This document shows, one piece after another, positions 8,341-17,237 of a DNA stretch of 64,000 nt. The notes beneath the pieces are model-generated. The model worked only from the letters and a program-made list of their open reading frames with translations, did no database searches and was not told the DNA's origin. The first letter of the stretch is position 1. Every line of letters starts with the position of its first letter. Source of the stretch: CABZJG01 sp902512685 (GTDB lineage Bacteria; Pseudomonadota; Alphaproteobacteria; Rhodobacterales; Rhodobacteraceae); contig CP179201.1 of assembly GCA_051201605.1 (NCBI GenBank), forward strand, positions 992,001 to 1,056,000, in the 5' to 3' direction. The position numbers and the translations under genes were made by a program.

Positions 8341-10761
8341 ATGAAAACGCATGCACAGGCAGTGGTAATCGGCGGCGGGGTTATCGGATGCTCGATCCTC
8401 TATCACCTGACAAAACTTGGATGGAGCGATGTTGTTCTGCTGGAACGGGATGAGCTGACCTCTGGCTCAACATGGCACGCAGCGGCGAATATACATGGGC
8501 TCCACGACAGCACCAACATAAGCCGCATTCAGCATTACACCATGAGCCTTTATAAGGATCTTGAGGCTGAAACCGGGCAAAGCTGCGGCGTTTTTCAACC
8601 CGGTTCGCTCTATCTTGCGCAAACCGAAAACCGCTCGCATCAATTGCAGCTTCAGGCCGCGAAAGCCAAACTTTACGGGATGAATTTTTCCGAGGTTACG
8701 CGCGCGCAGGCCGAAGAGCTGCATCCACTGGTTAATTTTGATGGCATTCGCACCATTATGTGGGAACCCGACGGCGGAAATGTTGATCCCTCGGGCGTCA
8801 CTGCCGCCTATGCGGCGGGCGCGCGTCAGAACGGGGCAGAAATATACCGCTTTACGCCGGTCACCGCCAAAGAAGCGCAGGCAGATGGCAGCTGGATCGT
8901 GCGCACCCCCAAGGGGGATATCAAAACCCAATGGGTGGTCAATGCCGCGGGTCTTTGGGGCCGCGAAGTTGCGCGGCTTGCGGGGCTGGAATTGCCGCTG
9001 CAGCCGACCGAGCATCAGTATTTTGTCACCGAAACCATTGCCGAGATTGACGCAATGGACCGCCGCCTGCCATCGGTTGCCGACCGGGACGGCGAATATT
9101 ATCTGCGCCAAGAGGGCAAAGGTCTTTTGGTTGGCGCCTATGAGCGTGATGTGCGTTTCTGGGCCGAAGGCGAAACCCCCGCCGGTTTTGGCCATGAGCT
9201 GTTTGAAGATGATCTTGAGCGGATCGAAGAAAACATGATGCGTGCAATTGACCGCGTGCCTGCGGTGGGTGAGGCCGGTATCAAACGGGTGATCAACGGA
9301 CCGATGATCTGGTCACCGGATAGCAATGTGCTGTTTGGCCCTGCGCCTGAGCTGAAAAACTATTTCTGCTGCAACGGTATTATTCCCGGCTTTAGCCAGT
9401 CGGGCGGCATGGGGCTTTTGGCGGCCGAATGGATGATCGAGGGCGAAACAAAATACGATATGTTTGCGTGGGATATGGCCCGCTTTGGCGCATGGGCCGG
9501 CAAAGAATTCACCAAATCGCGGGTGGGCGATCAATATGCGCACCGCTTTAGCATCCATTTCCCCAACGAAGAGCGCGCCGCAGGGCGCCCGGTGCGCACG
9601 CGCCCCATTTATGAGATGCAAAAAGAAATAGGTGCGGTCATGGGGCTTAACTACGGCTGGGAACATCCGCTGTGGTTTGCCGATGCGCCGGGCGCGCAGG
9701 ATACCAACGGCTTTACCCGCCAAAACTGGTTCGAGCCGGTGGGTAGGGAATGCAAAATGCTGCGCGAAAAAGCCGGTATCATCGATATTTCCAACTTTGC
9801 CAAATATGTGGTGCGCGGCAAAAACGCCCGCAGTTGGCTGGATGCGGTCTTTGCCAATAAAATGCCGACGGAAGTGGGGCGCTCCTGTCTGACGCCGCTG
9901 ATCTCTGTGCGCGGCGGTCTGGCAGGGGACTTTACCGTCACGTTGATGGCAGAGGATGAATATTGGATTTTGGGCTCGGGCATGGCCGAGCGTTATCACA
10001 AACGGTTCTTTGACGCGGTGCCGATGCCAGATGGCATCAGCTTTGAAAGCCGGACCGAGGCGGTTTCCGGATTTAATGTCGCCGGCCCGCAATCACGCGC
10101 CATTTTGCAGCGGCTGACCAACACATCGCTGAATACCGAAGATTTCCGCTTTATGCGCTCAAAGCGTGTGGATTTGGCGGGCATGGATGTGGCCATGCTG
10201 CGGGTGTCCTTTACCGGCGACCTGGGCTGGGAAGTGCATTGCAATACCGCCGATCAAAAAGCGCTTTACACGGCTTTGCTTGAGGCCGGTAAAGAGTTTG
10301 GCGCAGGCCCCGTAGGCAGCCGCGCCTTGATGTCGATGCGGGTGGAAAAGGGCTATGGCAGCTGGTCGCGCGAATACAGCCCCGAATACTGGCCGCATGA
10401 GCAGGGCATGGAGCGCCTGTGCAAATTGGACAAGGATTTCCTAAACAAAGCCGCTTTGCAAGAGGTTCTGGCCAAAGAGCCGCGCGAGCAGATGGTGCTG
10501 CTGCATCTTGATGAGGCGGCGGTAAATGCCTCAAACGCGGATGCCACAGGCGGCGAGCCGGTGTTCAAAGACGGAAAAGGTGTTGGGCGCGTGACATCTG
10601 GCACCTATGGTTATAGCGTTGGCATGTCGCTGGCACTGGCCATGGTCAAAGGTGTCGGTCCGGGGGATGAGGTTGAGGTCATGGTGCTGGGACAGCCACA
10701 TAAAGCCAAAATTCTGCATGAGCCGCCATTTGATCCCAAAGGCGAAAAACTGCGGGCATAA
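8341..10761 (+). CDS. FAD-dependent oxidoreductase with GcvT domain (dimethylglycine/sarcosine dehydrogenase family)
   Basis: The 806-residue protein joins an N-terminal FAD-binding DAO domain to a C-terminal glycine-cleavage T-type folate domain. The nucleotide fold is VVIGGGVIGCSIL (8-20), followed by LERDELTSGSTWHAA; the aminomethyltransferase-like half begins near 430 and includes FNVAGPQSRAIL and SFTGDLGWEVH. Family members oxidatively demethylate N-methyl amino acids such as dimethylglycine or sarcosine and pass the one-carbon unit to tetrahydrofolate. Start: ATG 8341 has AGGTGG nearby; an open frame extends to 8263 but without support. It is not DmdA, which is only a GcvT-like protein of under 400 residues. 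The amidase follows after 30 bases, suggesting cotranscription. The substrate is unknown. Confidence 0.85.
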   Translation: MKTHAQAVVIGGGVIGCSILYHLTKLGWSDVVLLERDELTSGSTWHAAANIHGLHDSTNISRIQHYTMSLYKDLEAETGQSCGVFQPGSLYLAQTENRSHQLQLQAAKAKLYGMNFSEVTRAQAEELHPLVNFDGIRTIMWEPDGGNVDPSGVTAAYAAGARQNGAEIYRFTPVTAKEAQADGSWIVRTPKGDIKTQWVVNAAGLWGREVARLAGLELPLQPTEHQYFVTETIAEIDAMDRRLPSVADRDGEYYLRQEGKGLLVGAYERDVRFWAEGETPAGFGHELFEDDLERIEENMMRAIDRVPAVGEAGIKRVINGPMIWSPDSNVLFGPAPELKNYFCCNGIIPGFSQSGGMGLLAAEWMIEGETKYDMFAWDMARFGAWAGKEFTKSRVGDQYAHRFSIHFPNEERAAGRPVRTRPIYEMQKEIGAVMGLNYGWEHPLWFADAPGAQDTNGFTRQNWFEPVGRECKMLREKAGIIDISNFAKYVVRGKNARSWLDAVFANKMPTEVGRSCLTPLISVRGGLAGDFTVTLMAEDEYWILGSGMAERYHKRFFDAVPMPDGISFESRTEAVSGFNVAGPQSRAILQRLTNTSLNTEDFRFMRSKRVDLAGMDVAMLRVSFTGDLGWEVHCNTADQKALYTALLEAGKEFGAGPVGSRALMSMRVEKGYGSWSREYSPEYWPHEQGMERLCKLDKDFLNKAALQEVLAKEPREQMVLLHLDEAAVNASNADATGGEPVFKDGKGVGRVTSGTYGYSVGMSLALAMVKGVGPGDEVEVMVLGQPHKAKILHEPPFDPKGEKLRA

Positions 10762-10791
10762 AGCCATCAGCGCCAAAGAGGGAAGCCAGTG

Positions 10792-12255
10792 ATGAAACAC
10801 AGCGAAATAGCAGAGTTTTTTGAACTGGACGCAGTCGCTCTGGCGGAAAAAATCCGCCAGAATGAAGTGCGACCCGAGGCACTGTTACAGGAGGCCGCGC
10901 GGCGGGCGCAAAAGCACAATGCTGCGTTCAATGCCCTGTCCGATATTGACGAGGCAACAGGTGAAAAGCTGCTGGCTAAAACGGACACGGCGGCGGCATT
11001 ATATGGCGTTCCGACCTTGATTAAAGATCTTGGCGCTGAAGCCGTCGATTTCCATACCAACAGTGGATCGCAGCTTTTTGCCCGCTCAAATGTTTCGCAA
11101 AACTCATCTATCTATGACCGGATGCGGCAGGCCGGGCTGGTGCCGTTCGGGCGCACAACGTCGCCCGAGTTTGGTGTCGGGCCGGTGACTGAGGCGGGCT
11201 TTTACGGGGCGCCGACGCGCAACCCATGGAATTCTAATCATACCTGCGGTGGCTCGTCCGGCGGATCGGGCGCGGCCGTTGCAGCCGGAATTGTGCCCGT
11301 TGCCCATGGCTCGGACGGGGGTGGATCGGTGCGGATACCTGCATCCTGCTGCGGTCTTGTGGGCTTTAAGCCAACGCGCGCGCGGCTTCCCGATGGCCCG
11401 TTTCACGGTGAGGGCTGGGCGGGCATGGCCATTGATGGGTTTCTGAGCCGTTCGTTAAGAGATACGGCTGTGCTTTTGGACAGCTGCGCTGGGCCAGATT
11501 TGGGCGCGCCTTATTATGCACCGCCCTTAAATGACAGCCATGTAGCGGCGCTAGAGGCCAAGCGGGAGCGCCTGAAAATACTCTATCTAGATCGCGACTT
11601 TGCAGGCAATCCAATCCACGAAGAGTGCGCCCGTGCGGTTGCTCAGGCTGCTGATGCTTTGAAAAACCTCGGCCATGATGTTCATCCATGGCGCTTTGAT
11701 ATCGGCCCCGAGGTGCAGAAAATGATGCGTGCCTGGACCAAAATTGTCGCCGCAGGCGTGCATCTTGCGGTGCGCTCAAAAATAGGCGCTTCTGAACCAG
11801 ACAGCGGGGCAATGGATGGGGTGACGCTTGGCGCCTTTGAATACGGTAAATCGCTTTTGGCTGCGGATTATTTGGAAGCCGTGGGGGTGATCCATGGGTT
11901 TGGCCGCACCATGGCGGATGTGTTTCGCCATTTTGATGTGCTGCTCAGCCCCACGCTTGCGCAGCCGCCCGCCGCAGTGGGCCGGTATAAGCCCACAAAT
12001 CAGGATTTTGTTGACTATCGAAACGGGGCAGATGGTGTTTTTGCCTATTCGCCCTACACGGCCGTTTTCAATGCCTCTGGGCAGCCTGCGATATCCCTGC
12101 CGACCTATTGGAGTGCAGATGATTTGCCGATTGGCGTTCATCTGGCCGCCGAGTTCGGGGCGGATGAGCTGTTGTTGAACCTATCATCCCAGATGGAACA
12201 AAATGTGCCTTGGGCACAGAAACAGCAGCAGTTGATCCGGCGATTAAACAGCTAG
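10792..12255 (+). CDS. Amidase (amidase-signature family)
   Basis: The 487-residue protein (start ATG 10792 with GAGGGAA upstream; a GTG sits just before it) is an amidase-signature hydrolase. The Ser-Ser-Lys catalytic triad is visible: Lys in GVPTLIKDLG (about 75), the glycine/serine-rich core CGGSSGGSGAAVAAG (about 152-166), and the nucleophile serine in DGGGSVRIPAS (about 175-185). The family hydrolyses carboxamides, releasing ammonia, or acts as a component of aminoacyl-tRNA amidotransferase. Absence of gatB/gatC nearby and its place behind an amine oxidoreductase argue for a catabolic amidase. The exact substrate cannot be read from sequence. Confidence 0.85.
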   Translation: MKHSEIAEFFELDAVALAEKIRQNEVRPEALLQEAARRAQKHNAAFNALSDIDEATGEKLLAKTDTAAALYGVPTLIKDLGAEAVDFHTNSGSQLFARSNVSQNSSIYDRMRQAGLVPFGRTTSPEFGVGPVTEAGFYGAPTRNPWNSNHTCGGSSGGSGAAVAAGIVPVAHGSDGGGSVRIPASCCGLVGFKPTRARLPDGPFHGEGWAGMAIDGFLSRSLRDTAVLLDSCAGPDLGAPYYAPPLNDSHVAALEAKRERLKILYLDRDFAGNPIHEECARAVAQAADALKNLGHDVHPWRFDIGPEVQKMMRAWTKIVAAGVHLAVRSKIGASEPDSGAMDGVTLGAFEYGKSLLAADYLEAVGVIHGFGRTMADVFRHFDVLLSPTLAQPPAAVGRYKPTNQDFVDYRNGADGVFAYSPYTAVFNASGQPAISLPTYWSADDLPIGVHLAAEFGADELLLNLSSQMEQNVPWAQKQQQLIRRLNS

Positions 12256-12268
12256 GGTTTTAAGCGGC

Positions 12269-12284
12269 TGCGGCGCATGCCGCA
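12269..12284. terminator. Palindromic hairpin between convergent amidase and bdhA
   Basis: The 16-base perfect palindrome TGCGGCGCATGCCGCA lies in the 44-base gap between two convergent genes and is followed by AAAAG on the plus strand. Position suggests a transcription end for one or both genes, but a T-run is missing on the plus side, so the call is tentative. Confidence 0.3.
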
Positions 12285-12299
12285 AAAGCGGCCAATTGA

Positions 12300-13073
12300 T
12301 CACATCGCAGTCCAGCCGCCATCCATGCTGATGGTGGTGCCGGTGATTTGCTCTGCGGCCTCGGAGCATAAAAAGCAGCAGGTACCCGCCAATTGCTCGA
12401 CGGTTGCAAATTTGCGCGAGGGTTGGCGTTCAAGAATAACCTTCTCGATCACATCTTCGCGGCTCATGCCGTATTTTTCCATCGTCGCGGGCAATTGTGC
12501 TTCTAGCAGAGGCGTTAGAACATAGCCCGGACAAATAGCGTTGGCCGTAATTGGCTCTTCTGCGGTTTCCAAAGCCGTGGTTTTGGTCAGGCCGACGATA
12601 CCATGTTTGGCCGCAACATAGGCGGATTTAAACGGGCTGGCCGTCAGGCCATGCGCCGAGGCGATGTTTACAACCCTTCCCCAACCGGCCGCCCGCATCA
12701 TCGGCAGTGCAGCAGCGGTTGTGTGAAAGGCAGAGCTTAGGTTAATGGCGACAATATCATCCCATTTTTCGGTCGGAAACTGATCAATGGGTGCGACGTG
12801 TTGCACCCCGGCATTGTTCACCAATATATCGCAGCGCCCAACATCGGCAATAAACCGGCGGCAGGCATCGCCATCGCGCATATCTGCCGAGACATAGCGC
12901 GCCGAAACCTTGAATTCTGCAGCGATAGCGTCGGCCAGCGCATGATCTTGCTGTGCATCAGTGAAGGAATTGAGAACCACATCAGCGCCAGCTTCGGCCA
13001 GACCACGAATGAGCCCCAGTCCAATCCCCGAGGTCGAACCGGTGACAATTGCCAATTTGCCTTTTAACGTCAT
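12300..13073 (-). CDS. bdhA: D-3-hydroxybutyrate dehydrogenase
   Basis: A 257-residue short-chain dehydrogenase. It has the NAD-binding TGSTSGIGLGL motif (11-21), the NNAG motif near 87, catalytic serine in NIASAHGL and the YVAAK active-site pair (about 152-156). It shares the 3-hydroxybutyrate dehydrogenase ending (PSRKFATVEQLAG, then a TTISMDGGW tail). The enzyme interconverts D-3-hydroxybutyrate and acetoacetate with NAD and would feed PHB breakdown products into central metabolism, matching the phaZ/phaC locus at 46-51 kb. It stands alone here, convergent with the amidase gene. Confidence 0.85.
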   Translation of the reverse strand: MTLKGKLAIVTGSTSGIGLGLIRGLAEAGADVVLNSFTDAQQDHALADAIAAEFKVSARYVSADMRDGDACRRFIADVGRCDILVNNAGVQHVAPIDQFPTEKWDDIVAINLSSAFHTTAAALPMMRAAGWGRVVNIASAHGLTASPFKSAYVAAKHGIVGLTKTTALETAEEPITANAICPGYVLTPLLEAQLPATMEKYGMSREDVIEKVILERQPSRKFATVEQLAGTCCFLCSEAAEQITGTTISMDGGWTAM

Positions 13074-13158
13074 TTAGAAGGCCCTTCCTGAAAACCTGTT
13101 ATATTTTGCCATTAATTAGCAGGCCAGTTTCCCCGATTTACCTTGTGCAAACACCGCC

Positions 13159-14871
13159 TTAGCCGCGCTTGCCGGCAAAGCGCTCTTTCCAGTCTTCGCG
13201 TTCATCATCGGTGATTTTGCGAAACGTTACATCGGGCACGGTAAATCCATGGCCAGGGGTCAAAGTTTTAAGCGCCGCCGGTACATCCGACGGCCAGCTG
13301 TCATCATCGGTGTGCATGGCGCCCATCAATGTCTCGGCCGCATCGGGAATAAACGGCGCGGACAGCACTGCGTAAAGCCGGATGAGGTTCAAGGCCATAC
13401 GAATTTGGGCCGCGGCCTGATCAGGATTTTCCTTAAAGGTTGACCACGGCGCAGCGGCTTGCAGATATTCATTGCCCGCAACCCATATCGCGCGCAGCTC
13501 GGCGGCGGATTTGCGCACCTCCATCGCTTCCATATGTTGCTCATAGGTGCGAATGCGCGTGCCAAGCTCGTCCATCAAGGCCTGTTCCTGATCGCCCCAA
13601 ACGCCGCCTTCGGGCAGGGCTTCGCCAAACTTCGAGCGGCAGAATTTGGTCACCCGGCTGACAAAGTTGCCCAGCACATCGGCCAGATCTTTGTTGGTAT
13701 TGGCCTGAAACAGTTCCCATGTGAACTCGGCGTCCGAGGTTTCGGGCGCATTGCTTAAAAGCCACCAGCGCCAGTAGTCGGCGGGTAATATTTCAAGCGC
13801 CTGATCCATGAACACACCGCGCCCGCGCGACGTGCTAAACTGGCCACCGTCATAGTTGAGATAGTTGAACGATTTGATGTAATCCACCAGCTTCCACGGC
13901 TCGCCCGAGCCCAAGATCGTGGCCGGAAACGACAGGGTATGAAACGGCACGTTATCTTTGCCCATAAACTGGGTATAGGTCACATCCTCAGCGCCTTTGT
14001 CGGTGCGCCACCAGCGTTTCCAATCACTGCCTTTGCCTGCATCCACCCATTCCTGCGCGCAGGCGATATATTCGATCGGGGCGTCGAACCAGACATAGAA
14101 CACTTTGCCTTCCATGCCGGGCCAGTCCTGATCGCCGTTTTTGACCGCGATGCCCCAGTCAAGATCCCGGGTAATGCCGCGGTCTTGCAGCCCATCGCCG
14201 TCATTAAGCCATTTCTTGGCAATCGACGTGGTCAGCACCGGCCAGTCGGTTTTGCTGTCAATCCAGGCCTGCAAATCTGCGCGCATCTGGCTTTGCCCCA
14301 GATAGAGATGCTTGGTCTCACGCTCTTGCAGATCGGTCGCGCCTGATACGGTTGAGCGTGGATTGATCAGATCGGTCGGATCAAGCTGTTTGGTGCAATT
14401 GTCGCATTGATCACCGCGGGCCTCTTCAAAGCCGCAATTGGGGCAGGTGCCTTCGATATACCGGTCGGGCAGATAGCGCCCGTCGGTTGGCGAATACATC
14501 TGGGTTTCGCTCACCTCGCGGATCAATCCGGCGGCAGCAAGCCGTCCGGCAAAATGCTGGGTCAGGGCATGGTTTTGCGGACCGGACGAGCGGCCAAAGT
14601 GATCAAAAGATAGCCGAAAGCCTTCGGATATCTTGGCTTGCAGGCCGTGCATTTCGGCGCAGTACTCGGCCACTGGCTGACCTGCCTCTGCAGCGGCCAA
14701 CTCGGCCGGTGTGCCATGCTCATCCGTGGCGCAAAGATAAAGCACCTCATGCCCGCGGGCGCGTTGATACCGGGCAAACAGATCTGCCGGCAACTGGCTG
14801 CCCACCAGATTGCCAAGATGTTTGACCCCGTTGATATAAGGAATGGCCGAGGTGATAAGATGGCGTGTCAT
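13159..14871 (-). CDS. metG: Methionyl-tRNA synthetase
   Basis: A 570-residue class I aminoacyl-tRNA synthetase charging tRNA-Met. The HIGH-like motif is HLGN (18-21). A zinc knuckle CPNCGFEEARGDQCDNC lies near 145-161. The KMSKS position reads QFSTSRGRG (about 345). The anticodon-binding helical domain follows to the C-terminus; there is no C-terminal tRNA-binding OB domain, as in other short bacterial forms. An AGGG ribosome site precedes ATG 14871. It is a housekeeping gene with an ordinary neighbourhood; the KMSKS variant is a known type in this subfamily as far as I recall. Confidence 0.95.
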   Translation of the reverse strand: MTRHLITSAIPYINGVKHLGNLVGSQLPADLFARYQRARGHEVLYLCATDEHGTPAELAAAEAGQPVAEYCAEMHGLQAKISEGFRLSFDHFGRSSGPQNHALTQHFAGRLAAAGLIREVSETQMYSPTDGRYLPDRYIEGTCPNCGFEEARGDQCDNCTKQLDPTDLINPRSTVSGATDLQERETKHLYLGQSQMRADLQAWIDSKTDWPVLTTSIAKKWLNDGDGLQDRGITRDLDWGIAVKNGDQDWPGMEGKVFYVWFDAPIEYIACAQEWVDAGKGSDWKRWWRTDKGAEDVTYTQFMGKDNVPFHTLSFPATILGSGEPWKLVDYIKSFNYLNYDGGQFSTSRGRGVFMDQALEILPADYWRWWLLSNAPETSDAEFTWELFQANTNKDLADVLGNFVSRVTKFCRSKFGEALPEGGVWGDQEQALMDELGTRIRTYEQHMEAMEVRKSAAELRAIWVAGNEYLQAAAPWSTFKENPDQAAAQIRMALNLIRLYAVLSAPFIPDAAETLMGAMHTDDDSWPSDVPAALKTLTPGHGFTVPDVTFRKITDDEREDWKERFAGKRG

Positions 14872-14973
14872 ATGGCAGACCCTAAAATTTGCGTTTGCTT
14901 CGTCTAGCGCATGTTGGCACAGGACGAAAGGGGGTTTAGGCGGGTTTGGCCCGAAAGCCAGTGCACGGGGGGT

Positions 14974-16194
14974 TTATGGTTTGCGGTTGCGGCTAAGCAG
15001 ACGGCCGATGGTAAACGAGGTGCGCGGCGAATAGACATAGGGTGTTTTGTCTTCCACCGTTGGGCGCGCACGCATCCGCCAGACGCCAAAGATGACCAAG
15101 ACCGCATGCCCCAACGCAATCATCACAAACAGCGCGGCAGGGCCAAAAAACTCGATCAGTTCCGAGGCCAGATAAGGCGCCGCGATCGCGCCAGTGGCAA
15201 AGAAAAACATCAAGGCCGCTGACAGCTCGACCCGTTCGTCCGAACTGGCAAAATCATGGGCATGGGCGGCGGCCACTGAAAATATGGGAAAAGTTGTCAA
15301 TCCGAACAGACCGGCCGTTACCAAAATCATGGTTTGGCTGCTTGCGGGTACAAAAATAGTCACAAGACAGCTGCATATTGCGGCCACCGATAGCCAGATT
15401 AGCACCCAGCGGCGATCAAACTTATCGGCCAGCCATCCCGTCGGGTATTGCGCCAGCGCACCGCCAAGTACAAAGGCGGCAAGGAAATAGGCAATTTGAT
15501 CGACAGCCAATCCCACCTCTTGGCCATAAATCGGCCCGACCATGCGAAAAGAGGCCCCCGAAAGGGCGGCCACCACAACGCCGGCTGCCGCCAGCGGTGA
15601 GCGCCTAACAGCGAGCATCGGCCGCAGGCGCGGTGCGCGTGGGACTTCCGGCTGCGTGACTTTGGTCAAGGTGATCGGGATCAAGGTGGCGCAGCATAAA
15701 AGCGCCAATAGATTATACGACACATAACTGGCTGGGCTCAGAACCCCGATCAAAAGCTGGGCGGCAAGCGATCCGCCCATATCCACCACGCGGTAGGTGC
15801 CCATGGTGCGGCCGCGGGTGGCATTTGTGACCTTGGCCTGAAGCCAGGATTCAACCACCGTATAACAGCCTGCAACGCACAGCCCCGAGGCCACCCGCAT
15901 CAGTGCCCATGCATAGGGATCTATCACCAGCATATGCGCCAAAAGCCCGATCGCGCCTGTGGCTGTAAAGGCAGCAAAGGCGCGCGAATGGCCCACCGAT
16001 CCCATCACCCGAGGGGCCCACCAACAACCGATGAAAAACCCTAAAAAATGCGCCGAGCCAAGCAGACCAATTTGCTGGGTGGAGAAATCTAGTGCAAATC
16101 CTGACAGTGCATCCAGTGGGCCCACACCGCCCGTCGACAATTGCAATAAAACAATGGATAAAAATAAAGCGGCAAAGGACAATAGTAATCGCAT
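14974..16194 (-). CDS. MFS transporter (12-helix, YcaD-like)
   Basis: A 406-residue inner-membrane protein with twelve predicted hydrophobic segments. The first is LLLSFAALFLSIVLLQL and the second is GLLGSAHFLGFFIGCWWAP. A conserved MFS loop ADKFDRRWVL lies between later helices. The chosen ATG at 16194 starts directly before the first helix; the open frame reaches 16281 but that stretch is polar and family-unlike. Substrate unknown. The gene lies 99 bases downstream of the imuA-like gene on the same strand, but there is no reason to link it to DNA damage. Confidence 0.75.
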   Translation of the reverse strand: MRLLLSFAALFLSIVLLQLSTGGVGPLDALSGFALDFSTQQIGLLGSAHFLGFFIGCWWAPRVMGSVGHSRAFAAFTATGAIGLLAHMLVIDPYAWALMRVASGLCVAGCYTVVESWLQAKVTNATRGRTMGTYRVVDMGGSLAAQLLIGVLSPASYVSYNLLALLCCATLIPITLTKVTQPEVPRAPRLRPMLAVRRSPLAAAGVVVAALSGASFRMVGPIYGQEVGLAVDQIAYFLAAFVLGGALAQYPTGWLADKFDRRWVLIWLSVAAICSCLVTIFVPASSQTMILVTAGLFGLTTFPIFSVAAAHAHDFASSDERVELSAALMFFFATGAIAAPYLASELIEFFGPAALFVMIALGHAVLVIFGVWRMRARPTVEDKTPYVYSPRTSFTIGRLLSRNRKP

Positions 16195-16293
16195 GTGGTC
16201 ATCTGTGTCCTTTTTTCGCCCGCGTGCAAGTCGATTGTCGACGGCATCAGCATTTTTTTGCAGTCGCAACAATTTTTGCAAAATACTCCGCCC

Positions 16294-16914
16294 TCAGGGT
16301 GCGATTTGAAACGGGCAGGTCGGGGTTTGCAAGATATGCCAGTCGCGCGGCGCTGCGCGGCGCGCGCGGCTGCGTGCCAGATGCCAGCGCAGGTGATCGT
16401 GCGGCAGCTCTTTGGCCATATCCGGGGCCATATCCGGCTGCATCACCCAGCGGGTTTCCACCCCCTGCGCGCCGCCTGCATCCGGCGTCAATAGCAGGCC
16501 AAGCGGCGGCCGCGGGGCCTGCGCCGCGCCTGCCTCGGCGGCAAGGTGCAACCGGCGTACCGGGGTCAAACCCGGAAACCCCGGCATATCAGCCACCACC
16601 AAAGGCACCGCGCCGCTGCGCAGCGCCTCTTCCATTGACCACAAAAGATCCTCGGCGCGCTGCGGGGCCACAAATATAAACCGCCCCGGATCAACAAAGC
16701 GTAGCATGCCATCGGGATTAAGCTTGTCGGTCCCGTATGCCGGTGCAATCCACAGCACCGGACCGTTGGTGCGCGCCGCCAGTATTAGCGCAAAAACGCG
16801 CCGCGCGCGGCCGGCACATTCATGGACCCGCCCCAGATCCAGATCAATATCTTTCAGAACCGTAAGCGCCGGCCGTTTGGGGGGGTGGTTTCGAGTTAAA
16901 AGAGTCGTTTGCAT
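16294..16914 (-). CDS. imuA: ImuA-like RecA-fold protein, probably SOS-controlled
   Basis: The 206-residue protein resembles ImuA, the RecA-related accessory factor of the ImuA-ImuB-DnaE2 damage-tolerance (mutagenesis) complex. The features are GRVHECAGRARRVFALILAA (a degenerate Walker-A region, about 28-47), VLWIAPAYG, GRFIFVAPQRAEDLLWSMEE and a core hydrophobic strand VPLVVADMP. A LexA-type box (16932-16946) lies 18 bases upstream of the ATG, which strongly supports SOS control. Unlike the common imuA-imuB-dnaE2 arrangement, the next gene is an MFS transporter and no imuB is seen. The partners could be elsewhere, or this may be a solitary paralogue. Family assignment is from motif recognition only. 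Confidence 0.7.
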   Translation of the reverse strand: MQTTLLTRNHPPKRPALTVLKDIDLDLGRVHECAGRARRVFALILAARTNGPVLWIAPAYGTDKLNPDGMLRFVDPGRFIFVAPQRAEDLLWSMEEALRSGAVPLVVADMPGFPGLTPVRRLHLAAEAGAAQAPRPPLGLLLTPDAGGAQGVETRWVMQPDMAPDMAKELPHDHLRWHLARSRARRAAPRDWHILQTPTCPFQIAP

Positions 16915-16931
16915 GACTCATGCTATACAGT

Positions 16932-16946
16932 GTTCACTTTTTGTTC
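16932..16946. promoter_or_regulatory. LexA (SOS) box of alphaproteobacterial type
   Basis: GTTC-ACTTTTT-GTTC fits the alphaproteobacterial LexA consensus GTTC-N7-GTTC exactly. It lies 18 bases before the imuA-like start codon, where a repressor would block the promoter. Confidence 0.8.
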
Positions 16947-17014
16947 TCAATGAAAATTGACATATTTGTGGTGGCTTTCATTCGCTAAACAAGAATTGAA
17001 TTCAGAGGAATTTA

Positions 17015-17209
17015 ATGTCGTTATCCAGAACATCTGGTAAAATGGCATCCATTTTCGCACCACCGCGATACTGCCGCGATACAGACGCAATACCGACATG
17101 GGTTTTGCGCGGTTTCAAGCCCTATCTGTTTGGGATGTTTTTTGGCTTATGCATGGATATATCTGGGGGAAGCTTGATTGCATATGGCTATGAAATAGAT
17201 CACAACTAA
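17015..17209 (+). CDS. Possible small protein of unknown function
   Basis: A 64-codon open frame has a good ribosome site (AGAGGA, six bases before ATG 17015) and ends 28 bases before the aldo/keto reductase gene. I recognise no family. It contains two cysteines and a short hydrophobic stretch (PYLFGMFFGLCM). It might be a leader peptide, a small membrane protein or chance. Coding is not proven. Confidence 0.3.
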   Translation: MSLSRTSGKMASIFAPPRYCRDTDAIPTWVLRGFKPYLFGMFFGLCMDISGGSLIAYGYEIDHN

Positions 17210-17237
17210 GCAAAAATATATTAGGAAAGTAAGCAAT

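Noticed and set aside
9313..10092. Long minus-strand frame inside the FAD/GcvT gene
   Set aside because: Shadow of the GC-rich true gene; composition rich in His/Arg without motif.
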